Part shown: piece after piece, positions 1-10,709 of the stretch
How the letters are laid out: each line of letters begins with the position of its first letter
Numbering within the stretch: the first letter of the stretch is position 1
Assembly (NCBI GenBank): GCA_021018995.1
Contig: CM037588.1
Coordinates: forward strand, 150,307,725 to 150,371,724
DNA: 64,000 bases
Direction: 5' to 3'
Source of the DNA: Chloranthus sessilifolius
Lineage: Eukaryota > Streptophyta > Magnoliopsida > Chloranthales > Chloranthaceae
Notes under the pieces: model-generated
Seen by the model: the letters and a program-made list of their open reading frames with translations, nothing else
What the model was told of the DNA's origin: nothing
Database searches by the model: none
Position numbers and translations under genes: made by a program

Positions 1-1467
1 TACAAGCCAAGTGCAGAAAACAGCCCAAGAATTTTGAAAATAATGTCAAAACACTGTAACTTTGGGTCATCGAGAACTTGGTGCGACTTGTAGCTCAATT
101 TAGACATTCAAGACTGCTGAATTATGAAATTATTAAAACACAAAAGTTGTAGATATTTCTGTCAGATTTCCAACGGATTAAGAATCGCCTCAATCTAAGT
201 TCGAAACAGAATGTTATGGCCAAAATACCAAAGCAGTATCTGATGCAAAGTTCGGCGGGAATTCACGAAAATCTGGGAGGTCGATGCATCGACCCTATTT
301 GGTCGATTAATCGACCCTAAATTTTTGAGTTGGAACACCTCTGCGGCTGGGAAACTTTGGCTCTATTTAAAGCGGATCAAACACTTCGTGAAAAGAAAAA
401 AATTAGAAAAAAAAATTAGAGATAGGAATTAGAGATAGAAATTAGAGAGAAAAATTAGAGATAGATAATTAGAGAGTTAGTTTTGGCTTTTTTTTTTAGA
501 GTTTTTGGAGAGAATTTTTTAGAGGATTATTATTCATTATTATTATTTTTGGTTTTAGGCTCTTCTTGGCATCTTTTCAAAAGTTCTTCTTTCTCCTTCT
601 TCTAGGGTCCCATCTGGGTAGATTGTACCTAGGATTTGTATTGTTTTTTCTTTACGTTAATGAAAGCATAGATTGTATTTAGGAAAAGGCATTGTAAACA
701 AAGATCTTTGAAAGAAATAAAAAAAGGAATGGCTTTGAATGAACAAGGAGATCATACACCAAAGATGAGCGGTTAAATCAGTAGATCGGGGAAGATGCGA
801 TCCCCATATAAGTACCCCTATTTATGATTAATACCATAGTCGATTTATTGTCATCATGGAATCGTTTTGCTAAAAGTTTGTGTTATTGAAAATATATTGA
901 ATGCTTGTTATGATCGTTGATTGCACGTATCAACGGCTATAATCTCTAGATCTTGACCTGCGCAGATCGATCTAGTCATGGGTTTATATTTTTACTGTTG
1001 TGATCTAAACATCATGAGATACGTTATGCTTCTTACATGACTCATACCGCAATGATAGGCTGAGTCATAGTTTTTAGATAGGGTAGGCCGGATTGATGAT
1101 CATATTTTATCACGAATCATCTCTATAGCTGAATGATGGTGTGAATGATGCTTTAATGAAACTGTGGGTTTTAATGGTAGAAAAGGGGTACAAATCTGGG
1201 GTAGCATATTCCTTGATCTCATTTAATTATTATTTTAGATTCATTGGTAGTTAGTTGTTTAGATTAATTTATTTTTCTTGCATTTAGGAAAAGTGTGATA
1301 AATTTTGGTAAAATTGAATCTGCCCTTTGGTACTTCCTTAGGGACGTTTTTAAATCTCTGAAAGAATTAATTAAAATTCAAGATTTCCCTGTGGGTTCGA
1401 CACCTTTGTTCTTGCCATACTGCAATAGATCTTGTGCACTTGCAAGGGTTACATTTAAAATCGATCA
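1..1467 (+). repeat. Athila-like LTR, 3' portion (element E0)
   Basis: This stretch matches the two E2 LTRs (5647-7019, 10710-12100) nearly throughout, starting about 100 bases inside the LTR, so its 5' end lies before the window. It ends in ...cgatca at 1467 and then changes abruptly into the minus-strand RT gene of E1, which marks an insertion. It is either a solo LTR or the 3' LTR of an element lying mostly outside the window. The five bases after it, cctgg, should be one target-site copy. The end cgatca is shared with the E3 LTR at 35662, which supports the boundary. Confidence 0.85.
279..371 (+). promoter_or_regulatory. LTR promoter block: two CG palindromes and TATA-like box
   Basis: The perfect palindromes GGTCGATGCATCGACC (279-294) and GGTCGATTAATCGACC (301-316) lie about 50 bases upstream of a TATA-like ctatttaaa (363-371). 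The same arrangement occurs in both E2 LTRs and in the E1 LTR, so it is a conserved feature of the family. A promoter role is inferred from position only. Confidence 0.5.
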
Positions 1468-3463
1468 CCTGGGACGATATGATATGTCCCAAAACAATGC
1501 CATCTTTAACCATGAAGTGACATTTTTCCCAGTTAAGAACAAAGTTCTTCTCTTGGCATCATTCAAGCACTAGTGACAAATGATTCAAACAGTCAGCAAA
1601 ACTGTTTCCATGGATCGAAAAGTCGTCCATGAAGACCTCGAGGAATCGCTCGACCATATCCGAAAAAATACTCAGCATACATCTTTGGAATGTAGCTGGT
1701 GCATTACACAGCCCAAACGACATTCGTCGGTAGGAGAAAGTACCAAAAGGACATGTGAAAGATGTCTTCTCCTGATCCTCAGGTGCAATGACTATTTGGT
1801 TATACCCGAAATAGCCATCGAGGAAGCAATAGTACGCATGCCCGGCCAATCTTTCCAACATCTTATCGATAAACGGAAGAGGAAAGTGATCTTTCCTCGT
1901 CATCAAATTTAACTTTCTATAATCAATGCACACTCTCCACCCTGTTTGAATTTTTGTATGGACTAGTATGTTTTTCTCATTCTTCACCACTGTGACTCCC
2001 GATTTCTTAGGGACCACTTGTGTGGGGCTGACCCGTTTACTGTCAGAGATGGGGTATATAATTCCAACATCTAGAAGTTTGATTACCTCATTTCGGACCA
2101 CGTCTTGCATTATAGGGTTTAGTCTCCTCTGTGGTTCCCTAAAAGGCTTAGCATTGTCTTTCAAATGGATTCGATACATACAAACCGTGGGGCTAATACC
2201 TTTGATATCTTTTATTGACCAACCAAGGGCACTTTTGTGCTCTTTGAGTACATTCATGAGTTGGCCTTCTTGATGCGCATCCAATGTTGATGATATTATA
2301 ACGGGTTGAGTTTCATTCTCCCCCAAGTAGACATACTTGAGATTTTCCAGAAGAGGTTTAAGTTCTAAGGACACTTTCTCCTCCTCTTTCGGCTTTTCCT
2401 TGATTAATTCAATTTGACTTTCACACTCTATTTCCTTTTCTTCTCCCAGACGGGGTGTGGAGTCCAACATGTGATTCACTTCTTGGATCAGTTGATCCAC
2501 ATCAAAATTCTCTCCAAAATGTACAAGACAAGCTGCTAAAGGATCGTCAGTTTCGGATGCATGAAATATTTCCTCTATGATTTCATCGAGTATGCATGCT
2601 TCTGCATGTTCATCATCCTCCATGGGCTGCTTGACAATATTAAAAATGTTGAGTTCTACTGTCATATTCTCGAATGACAGATTCATGATCCCGTTTCGAC
2701 AATTGATCAGTGCATTGGAGGTAGCTAGGAATGGTCTTCCTAGAATCACTGGAATGTTATTTTTTAAATTTGATGCTAGTTCAGTGTCCAACACAACAAA
2801 ATCTACAAGAGAGTAAAAAGAATCCACCTTGACGAGAACATTTTCCACAATTCCTCGAGGGATCTTTCCGGACCGATCAGCTAACTGAAGGGTCATCGTA
2901 GTGGCCTTAAGCTCTCCCAATTCGAGCTCCTTGTACACAGAATAAGGCAGCAAGTTGACACTTGCTCCTAAATCCAAAAGGGCCTGATCAATACGGTTAT
3001 CGCCGATGATGATCGAGATTGTAGGACAACCTGGGTCCTTGTATTTGATCGGGAGCTTTGCTTGTAACACTGAACTAACTTGCTCGGCTAAGAAAGCCTT
3101 TTTCGGAATATTTGTCTTTCTTTTAATTGTGACCAATTCCTTCAAAAATTTAGCATAAGCCGACACTTGGCGGATGACATCTAGGAAAGGAATATTAATT
3201 TTTAATTGCTTGAAAATCTCATTTATTCCTTCCTCATTGCGATTTTTCAGTGGTGCCATCAATCTTTACGGGTACGGTGCTTTAGGAACAAAACTTCTCT
3301 TCTGTTCACTCTTTTCTTCTGATGTTTCTTTTGCTTGTACTTTATCATCAATTTCTTCTTTCTCTTCAAATTTTTTCTCTCCATCAGACTTTTCCTCCTC
3401 CTCTGGCAACACTACTTTGTTATCGACCGTCTTTCCAGATCTCAATGTTGTGATCGCCCGAAT
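1468..3463 (-). pseudogene. Athila pol fragment: aspartic protease and reverse transcriptase
   Basis: Reading leftward, the C-terminal gag spacer passes into an aspartic protease with active site ALLDLGASVNLLP and the downstream block LQLADRSG. The RT follows with WRVCIDYRKLN, FPLPFID, FLDGYFGYNQI, TCPFGTFSYRRMSFGLCNAPATF (split here: TCPFGTFSYRRM, then SFGLCNAPATF) and the catalytic FMDDFSIHG. A TGA at 1559-1561 stands where relatives have Arg, after which the frame stays recognisable (NWEKCHFMV, GIVLGH) until the E0 LTR cuts it near 1468. RNase H and integrase are missing. The protein would make cDNA from the element RNA in virus-like particles, but this copy cannot work. Confidence 0.88.
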
Positions 3464-5128
3464 TTATTGTTGATCATCCTCTTGTGTTGAAGTTGATGTT
3501 TGTTCAACAACCATTTGGCCCCTTGGATTAGGAACTGGTTGGCTCGGAAACGATCCTTTTTTTCTTTCCAAGAGAAAAGTGGCCAATTGCCCAATTTGGG
3601 TCTCTATTTTAGAGATTGAGGATGTGTGAGAATGAATGAGTTTCATTAGGTCCTCAGTAGAAGGAGTTTGTGTATGAGGACGTTGGGCAGTATTTCCCTG
3701 TGGAATGTTAAATCCAGGTGGTGGAAATGTTGGCACAAAATTTTGCTGTGGTTGGTTTTGATAACCTCCCATTGGTTGTGCAAAATGATAATTCTGGTTC
3801 ATTTGCCTTGGCTGCCCAACCTGATTCTGATTGTATTGAAATTGATTCGGGTTATTAAACCCTTGCTGCTGAAATTGCCCTTGACCGTAGTTCTGCTGCG
3901 GTCCTTGGTTGAAATTTTGTTGGGGATAAAAGTTCATCCCCTGCTTCCTGAGCTGTATTCTTTGATTCTTTTGTTTCCATGAGAAATTTGGGTGGTTTCT
4001 CCAGCTATTTGGTTTATTCTCATTGAAAACGTTTCCTTGATTCCGCCCATAATTATTCACAACATTTAGCTGTTCAGATGTGTCTTCATGATAGTTCTGC
4101 ATTGAAGGACAATCATCTGTCATATGCATTGGACTTGCACAAATTGAACATGGCTCAGGTTGTGTATTTACCATATGCACATTCTTCTTTAATTTCAATT
4201 CCTCCACTTGTTGAGTGAGGAAATCAATTTTAGCCATCAAATCCGGGGAATCCTTTACTACGTATAGTCCTCCTTTCTTGGTTGAACTCCCAGCTTGATC
4301 ATGGGCTTTGACTGGTTGTTCCCGAGTCTTTGTGAAATCCCAGTGCTAAGAATCCTCAGCAAGCTTTTCTAGGAAAGCATAAGATTCAGTTTCCTTAAGA
4401 CTCAGGAATCCTCTGCCATTCATTGACTCCACCAGATGTCTATTTGGTTGACTCAGTCCATTGTAGAAACACTGAAGCAATCTCCACTTTGAGTATCCAT
4501 GGTGTGGACATTTGAGTAAGAGATCCATGAATCTATCCCAAGCTTCATATAATCTCTCATCTTCCTCTTGCGTGAAATCCGTGATTTCACGTCTAAGGAC
4601 ATTAGTCTTCGCCATAGGGAAGAACTTTGACAAAAACTTTTTGACCATCTGATCCCAGGTGGTTATGGATCCCGATGGTAGAGAGTTTAATCAGGCTTTT
4701 GCTTTATCCTTTATAGAGAAAGGAAACAAGCGTAGCCTAACAGATTCTTCGCTGAAGTTTTGGTAAACAGATGAGCTGACTTCGACAAAGTCTTTAACGT
4801 GCTGGTATGGATCTTCTCTCTCCATGCCATGAAAGATTGGAAGGATTTGAATGACATTTGTACGAATTTCAAATCGGCCACCAGGTGTGGCGGGGTATAC
4901 AATGCATGATGGGGTATTTGTAGTGATTGGAGAGAACAGTTCTCTCAATGTTGGTTCTTCCTCTTGTTCAAGTTGCCCATTCATGTTGTCAGTCATACTG
5001 ACTTCAGTGGATGATTCCCTTGAAAATTTTTGCCTTGATCTAGCGGCCTTACGATTTGACCGACAAACACGTTCGATCTCTGAATTTAAAGGCTCTAAAG
5101 TTCTTTCTTTAGAAGACCTAGTGTGCAT
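3464..5128 (-). pseudogene. Athila gag, broken by nonsense codons
   Basis: The likely start is the ATG at 5128-5126, giving MHTRSSKERTLEPLN, which resembles other Athila gag starts; further upstream the frame runs into a (TA)n tract. A retrotransposon gag domain spans about 4950-4350 (LPIFHGMEREDPYQHVKDF, LRLFPFSIKDKAKA, EAWDRFMDLLLKCPHHG). A Gln/Asn-rich tail and a CX2CX4HX4C zinc knuckle (CSICASPMHMTDDC, around 4150-4110) follow. In-frame stops are TGA at 4691-4693 (Trp in relatives), TAG at 4346-4348 and TAA at 3464-3466. The frame is never shifted between 5128 and 1468, so gag and pol were one open frame before these point mutations. Confidence 0.85.
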
Positions 5129-5178
5129 GCAAATGACGCACAAAGCAAAGGTTTCGGGTAGGAAAACCTCAAGAAAAT

Positions 5179-5218
<40 letters not shown>

Positions 5219-5467
5219 CAAAATTTAAAAAAAAAAAAATTATTATTATTATTATTTTTTTTTTTTTTTAAAGCTCGATTGATCGAGTGGGAATCTCGAT
5301 CAATCGAGAGAGGGTCGATGAATCGACACTGGGGGTCGATGCATCGACTCTCTGCAAAAAAATTTTATTTTTTATTTTATTTTATTTTTAAAGCAGAAAT
5401 ACTATTTTAATCTCCGAAAATTTCTAAAATTTACTCTCTACCAAAAATTCAGATTTTCTTAATTTAA
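5129..5467 (-). other. E1 leader with (TA)n tract and TCGA palindromes
   Basis: This is non-coding sequence between primer site and gag. It holds a (TA)n microsatellite at 5182-5215, A/T homopolymers at 5229-5270, and four dyads between 5274 and 5350: ctcgattgatcgag, tcgatcaatcga, gtcgatgaatcgac and gtcgatgcatcgac. The last is the same palindrome found in the Athila LTR promoter region. No open frame of interest is present. Confidence 0.7.
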
Positions 5468-5485
5468 TCCCCGGCAACGGCGCCA
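5468..5485 (-). other. Primer binding site of E1 (Asp-tRNA type)
   Basis: On the minus strand this reads tggcgccgttgccgggga, the primer site typical of Athila elements and complementary to the 3' end of Asp-tRNA. It lies a few bases inside the LTR end at 5492 and fixes the element orientation. Confidence 0.85.
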
Positions 5486-5491
5486 AAAACT

Positions 5492-5646
5492 TGATGTGTA
5501 TTTTTAATTGTAATGTTTTACTCGCAAGCGCACGAGTCGGATTGCATATAGTGGGTGCGGAGTACGAGATCGTTTCCACGAGGACTAATTTTGAAAGATC
5601 TAAAAAGACAAGCAATTCCAGAAATCTACTAAGATCTAGCAGTATT
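5492..5646 (-). repeat. E1 5' LTR, inner piece
   Basis: On the minus strand the LTR ends ...tacacatca at 5492, a CA end followed by the primer site. The piece is cut at 5646 by the insertion of E2 and resumes at 12101. The sequence gtatt (5642-5646) is the left target copy of E2. Confidence 0.8.
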
Positions 5647-7019
5647 TGATGAGTAGTGAAATATGATGATATTTCACCCCTAGATACCTATATTTAGCTA
5701 TCCGATGAAGGCTATCTGATAAGAATTATTAGATTTGAAGTGTTTCAGGAAATACAAGCCAAGTGCAGAAAACAGCCCAAGAATTCTGAAAATAATGTCA
5801 AAACACTGCAACTTTGGGTCATCGAGAACTTGGTGCGACTTGTAGCTCAATTTGGACATTCAAGACGGCTGAATTATGAAATTCTTAAAACACAAAAGTT
5901 GTAGATCTTGCTATCATCTTTCCAACGGATCACAAATTGCCTCAATCCGAGTTTGGGACAGAAAGTTATCACCCAAATACTGAAACAGTGTCTGATATAA
6001 AGTTCGGCGGGAATTCACGAAAATCTGGGAGGTCGATGCATCGACCCTATTGGGTCAATTAATCGACCCTAAATTTTCGAGTTGGAACACCTCTGCGGCT
6101 GGGAAACTTCGGCTCTATTTAAAGCGGATCAAACACTTCGGAAAGGGGGGATTAGGAGCAGGAATTAAAAAAAGAAAATTAGGCAAGAATTAGAGATAGG
6201 AATTAGAGGGAGGAATTAGAGGAAATAATTAGAGATTTTTTAGAGAGAGTTTTTTTGAGAGGATTATTTATTCATTATTATTTTTGGTTTTAGACTCCTC
6301 TGAGCATCTTTTCAAGAGTTCTTCTTTCTCCTTCTTCTAGGGATTGATTTGGGTAGATTGTACTTAAGATTTGCACTGTCTTTCTTTTACATTCATAGAT
6401 TGTATTTAGGAAAATGCATTGTAACCAAAGATTTTTGGAAGAAATAAAAAGAGGAATGACTTTGAATGAACAAGGAGATCATACACCAAAGATGGCTTAA
6501 ATCGAGATCGGGAAAGATGCGATCCCCAGATAAGTACCCATATTTATGATTAATACCATAGTCTAATGTTTTTATTGTTTTGATCACATCACGAGATACA
6601 CGCTATGCTTCTTATATGACTCATACCGCAATGATAAATGAGTCATTGTTTTTAGATAGGGTATGCTTGGATTGATGATCATACTTTATTTCAAATCATT
6701 TTATGAATGAATGATGGTGATGGTGTGAATGATTCTTTAATGAAAGTACAAATCTAGCATATTTCTTGATCTTATTTAAATATTATTCTTAGATTCTTCG
6801 GTAATTAGTTATTTAGATTAATTTATTTTTCTGCATTTAGGAAAAAGTGATAAATTTTTGGTAAATCGAATCTGCCCCTTGGTACTTCCTTGGGGATGCT
6901 TTTAAATCCCTGAAAGAATTAATTAAAAATTCAGATTTCCCTGTGAGTTCGACACCTTTGTTCTTGCCATACTGCAATAGATCTTGTGCACTTGCAAGGG
7001 TTACATTTAAAATACACCA
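5647..7019 (+). repeat. E2 5' LTR
   Basis: TG...CA ends match the 3' LTR. Palindrome GGTCGATGCATCGACC is at 6031-6046 and the TATA-like ctatttaaag at 6114-6123. Compared with the 3' LTR it lacks several short words, many G-rich (for example gaaagtac against gaaaggggggtac near 6745). Confidence 0.9.
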
Positions 7020-7025
7020 AGTTTT

Positions 7026-7043
7026 TGGCACCGTTGCCGGGGA
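7026..7043 (+). other. Primer binding site of E2 (Asp-tRNA type)
   Basis: The sequence tggcaccgttgccgggga lies six bases after the LTR end and differs from the E1 site by one base. It is the start point for minus-strand DNA synthesis. Confidence 0.85.
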
Positions 7044-7733
7044 GATCGGCGAAATTTTGATTAATTCGGTTAGGGATTTTTGTGTTTTGATTAAAAAAAA
7101 AAAAAAAAAAATCAATTTTTGGATTTTTGCTTTACAAATTCTTCTTTCCCTTATTTTTCTCTTTTAGGTAAGTAATTTTTTTAGGAGTCTTTTAGGAAGT
7201 TAAGATTTTTAGGCTTTTTATTTTAGATTTTGTAGGAGTCTTTTAGGAAGTTGAAATTTTTAGACTTCTTATTTTAGTTTGTGTAGGACTCTTTTAGGAA
7301 GTTTAGGTTTTTAGGACTTATTATTTTAGTAGGATTCTTTTTCCTTATTTTCCTCTTTTAGATATTCTAGGATTTTCTAAAATTAGTTATTAATTTTTTA
7401 GGAAGTTTATAAATTTAGGATACCTTCCTTAGGAAATTTAGGAATCTTTTATTTTTTTCCCTTATTTTTCTCTTTTAGATAAGATTTTGTAGGATTGCCA
7501 TTAGGTTTAAAATTTAATTTTTTAATTTTAATTTTTGAAATTCGGATTTTTAAAAAAAAAAAAAAAAAAAAAATTGAATTTTAAATTCTAATTTTTGAAA
7601 TTCAGATTTAAAAATTAAAAAAATAAAAAAATAAAAAAAAAAATTTGAATTTTGAATTTTAATTTTTGAAATTCGGATTTAAAAAAAAAAAAAAATTTTA
7701 ATTTGAATTTTGAATTTTAATTTTTGAAATTTG

Positions 7734-7769
<36 letters not shown>

Positions 7770-8331
7770 AATTTTTAAATTTTTGCTTTGCAAAATCTTC
7801 TTTCGCTTATTTTTCTCTCTTAGGTAAGTTTTTATAGAGTTCTTTTAGGAAGTTTAGATTTTTAGGATTTCTTATTTTAAATTTTTTAGGAGTTTATTTT
7901 CTTTATTTTCCTCTTTTAGATATTTTGTAGGATTTTCTAAAATCTAGTTATTAATTTTTGTGGGACTACTTGCTTTAGGCTTTGTAGGAATCTTTCTATT
8001 CTCTCCCTTCTTTTTCTCTTTTAGGTAAGATTTTATAGGATTTTGAAGGATTGTCTTTAGGTTTGAAATTTAAATTTTATATTTTAATTTTCGAATTTAA
8101 ATTTTATTTTTGATATTTGAATTTTAATATTAAAAAAAAATAAAAAAATTTAAAAATTATTTTAAATTCGAATTTTAAATTTAAAAAAAAAAAAAAAAAA
8201 AAAATTATTTATTTTAAACTCGAATTTTAATTTCTTTATTTTATATTCACCCTTAGGCTCACTTTTCATTAACGCTTGCACACCTTTCTCATAGCCCACC
8301 GATTCTATCTTACCAGAGCTCGGTTATCAAG
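7044..8331 (+). other. E2 leader: U-rich repeats with AG|GTAAG junctions and homopolymers
   Basis: This is very T/A-rich sequence with long A runs (7094-7110, 7552-7573, 7740-7766, 8186-8204) and a degenerate internal repeat of about 300 bases. Each repeat carries a pyrimidine tract ending in ctcttttag; three of these are followed at once by gtaag (AG|GT at 7167/7168, 7823/7824 and 8024/8025), joining a 3' splice signal directly to a 5' splice signal. No coding sequence is visible before 8332. Confidence 0.6.
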
Positions 8332-8716
8332 GATGGAGGAGACTGCTAAAAAGCGGGAGCGCCGCTCTCATCGGATGGTCCCTTTTGCGCCTAGCAATGT
8401 TGAAATCATCGACCTCGATCCGATGATCCTTCCTTCCTGGGGAGAACCATCTAGAAAGAAGGTAAGACGTTCCAAATCTCCTACACTGTGCATCGATACT
8501 GATATCGAGATAATTGATGTGGTTCCGCCACCGTCCCCCCCATCTTCATCTCCTACTTTCGCCTCGCCGCCTCCATCCATACAATCGGCGATGTCTCATC
8601 AATTTTCCCTTGATATTTGGGAGAAATTGCTCCCTGTGCCTAAGAACATAAATTTAAGTGAACCTAGGTGGATGGGTCCGCCTAACAATGATAAACAGAG
8701 TTGGATTCATGTTTAG
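8332..8716 (+). CDS. Small E2-encoded protein of unknown function
   Basis: This is the only sensible frame in E2. The ATG at 8332 (MEETAKKRERRSHRM) is preferred to the one at 8276 because the charged start resembles a coding start; the longer version would be 146 residues. Visible features are basic clusters KKRERR and RKKVRRSK that could serve as nuclear signals, two acidic-hydrophobic words EIIDLD and EIIDVV resembling SUMO-interacting motifs, and a Pro/Ser-rich stretch. It is not gag-like and has no zinc knuckle. No family is recognised. It could instead be a leftover of a longer gag N-terminus. Confidence 0.45.
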
Positions 8717-10696
8717 TTTAGGATTTAGGTTTTATTTTATTTTATTTTATTATTATTATTATTTTTTTTTTTTTTATTTATTTCTAGCATATTAGTTTTT
8801 TAGTTTAGGTTGTTTTTAATACCCTAAAATAGTGTAATCATATTCCCTTCAATAAATTTTTGGTCATGTTCTAATTTTATGCATATATTCTCTGCACCTG
8901 ATCTTTGTGTTGAGGTACTTTTCAACAGGTTTGGGAGTGTGCTACTTATTTCAATCAATGAGGACATTGTCATTTTTAGGTTTGGGGGTATGATTCTCTA
9001 TCTTGCGTCACTTTCTTATTTTTCTTCATATAAAAAAATAAATTTTGAACCATCATATATGAATTATTTTTCGATAGTTTTCAAACTTTAGTTGATGATG
9101 TATGTGAATTTAATTTTTAGAATATCGATGTCAGATTTTGAATGCTTGTATCTAGGATAATGAAGCTTAATGTGATATTTTGTGGGTAATTTTGATATTC
9201 ATGCTTAGAATTTTTACACTTATACCAAGCTAAGATTTAGAAATCGATGAACTGTTTTGAACGGTGAATCTTAGGTTCTTAGTGGAGACTAAACACAGGA
9301 AGCTTTAGAGCCAAATATCCGTTGTTGATGAGTGAATACATAAACTCGGAGTTTTCTTTGAATACGAATTATCTTGCATAATCTCATATATTTTATTTTG
9401 ACTTGTGACTTTGCATGATATTAAATTCATATTATTGTGTTAGAACGTACTGTATATCTACTCAAGACAAATAGGCAAGGTTACCATCTTTTAAGGACAT
9501 GATTGAAGGCTATCTTTGGCTCGTTTGTGCTTAAATGCCCCACCTCATATAAATTTATCCTTCTAGTACCCCTTTGAGCCTATTGGAAAATTTACCTTTA
9601 TACATTCTTTGATAAGCCACGTTAACCTTTAACCCTTCACCATTTCAAAAATTCGGGTTTACCCTTCTTATTTCAGAAATTAGGAGAGAGATGAAAATGA
9701 ACAAAAAGAGTAAGTGGAGAATACCGAGTTGTGGTGTTTCGAGAGTATGGCAAAATATAAAAGAAAAAGGGGGAGAAAAAATTGTGAAAATAATGAAAAA
9801 TATGAGGTGCTTCAAAAGAAAAAGAAAGTTGAGAAAAATAGAAAATATTGAGAAAAATAGTGAGAGATTAGAAAAGAAAAGAAGAGAAATAGAAAATCAA
9901 GTTTGTTTCTTTTCCGATTTCTAAATTTTGAATCTCAATTCCCTTTCTTTCTTACCCTTTCTGAGCCCCATTACAACCCTACAAAAGACCTTCATGATCG
10001 ATCTTGCATTAGTAATGCCTTGTGGAGAGTAAATATATGATACTTATGACACTTGATATGACATGCTTAGGATATACAAGTATCTCGTTTATGAGATTTG
10101 ATTTTGTTCATTAATTACATCGTGTTTCAGTTATCATGTGAGACCTTTTATTTGTTTTTGTATTGATCTCTCACATATGTGCTAAAGCTTACCCATCATC
10201 GGAGTGATTTTATTTTGAGAGTATACCTAAAGTGAGGATTGAGTCGAGATATGCATTCGACGGTTTTCCGTTTGGACTAGTTCTGAGATGGATGAATCTT
10301 GGTTTGGGTATGCACACACTTCAAGTTTAGGCATGAATGGATGAGTTGTCTAATAATTTGAGCATTAGATTAATTTGAATGGATACTAGCATGATTGATA
10401 TGATATTAATATTTAAGATTGATGATTCACATATTGAAACAATTGATGCTTTTGTTTTTGAATAATATATATGTTATAAAAAACTCATGTTTTCAAAACT
10501 CCATTTTATCGATGGTTTGAAAAATTTATTGAAGTTTGTGGGTAACTTTACTGTAAACCCTCAGGAGACACAACTCCTCCACTAGGGATCACCTAGGGGT
10601 TTAAAGGCTTGTTGCACACGCTAAGTGCAATCGTGTTCCCTACGAAAGTGGCATTTATTTTCTTTAGTTTGCTTTGCTTGAGGACTAGCAAAGTGT
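8717..10696 (+). other. E2 3' non-coding interior
   Basis: About 2 kb without a credible gene; a 77-codon frame near 9691 is a lysine-rich product of an AG-rich tract. The last 200 bases, including the block around 10550-10610 (cctcaggagacacaactcctcc...), are shared with the interior of E5 (about 42780-42860, minus strand), so this is a conserved non-coding part of the family. Lineages of Athila often carry long non-coding stretches before the 3' LTR. Confidence 0.6.
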
Positions 10697-10709
10697 AGGT
10701 TTGGGGGTG
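10697..10709 (+). other. Polypurine tract of E2
   Basis: The sequence aggtttgggggtg abuts the 3' LTR. The same tract in reverse (cacccccaaacttatg) marks the LTR edge of E5 at 42664-42679. Confidence 0.85.

Noticed and set aside
1295..1573. 92-codon plus-strand frame
   Set aside because: It runs across the junction of the E0 LTR and antisense E1 RT sequence, so it is a chance fusion.
4851..5228. 125-codon plus-strand frame
   Set aside because: Antisense to E1 gag and ending in a (TA)n tract.
5468..5485. tRNA gene
   Set aside because: The match to Asp-tRNA is limited to the 18 bases expected for a primer binding site; the same holds at 7026, 35669, 39054 and 58238.
9691..9924. Lys/Arg-rich frame in the E2 interior
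   Set aside because: Translation of an AG-rich low-complexity tract.
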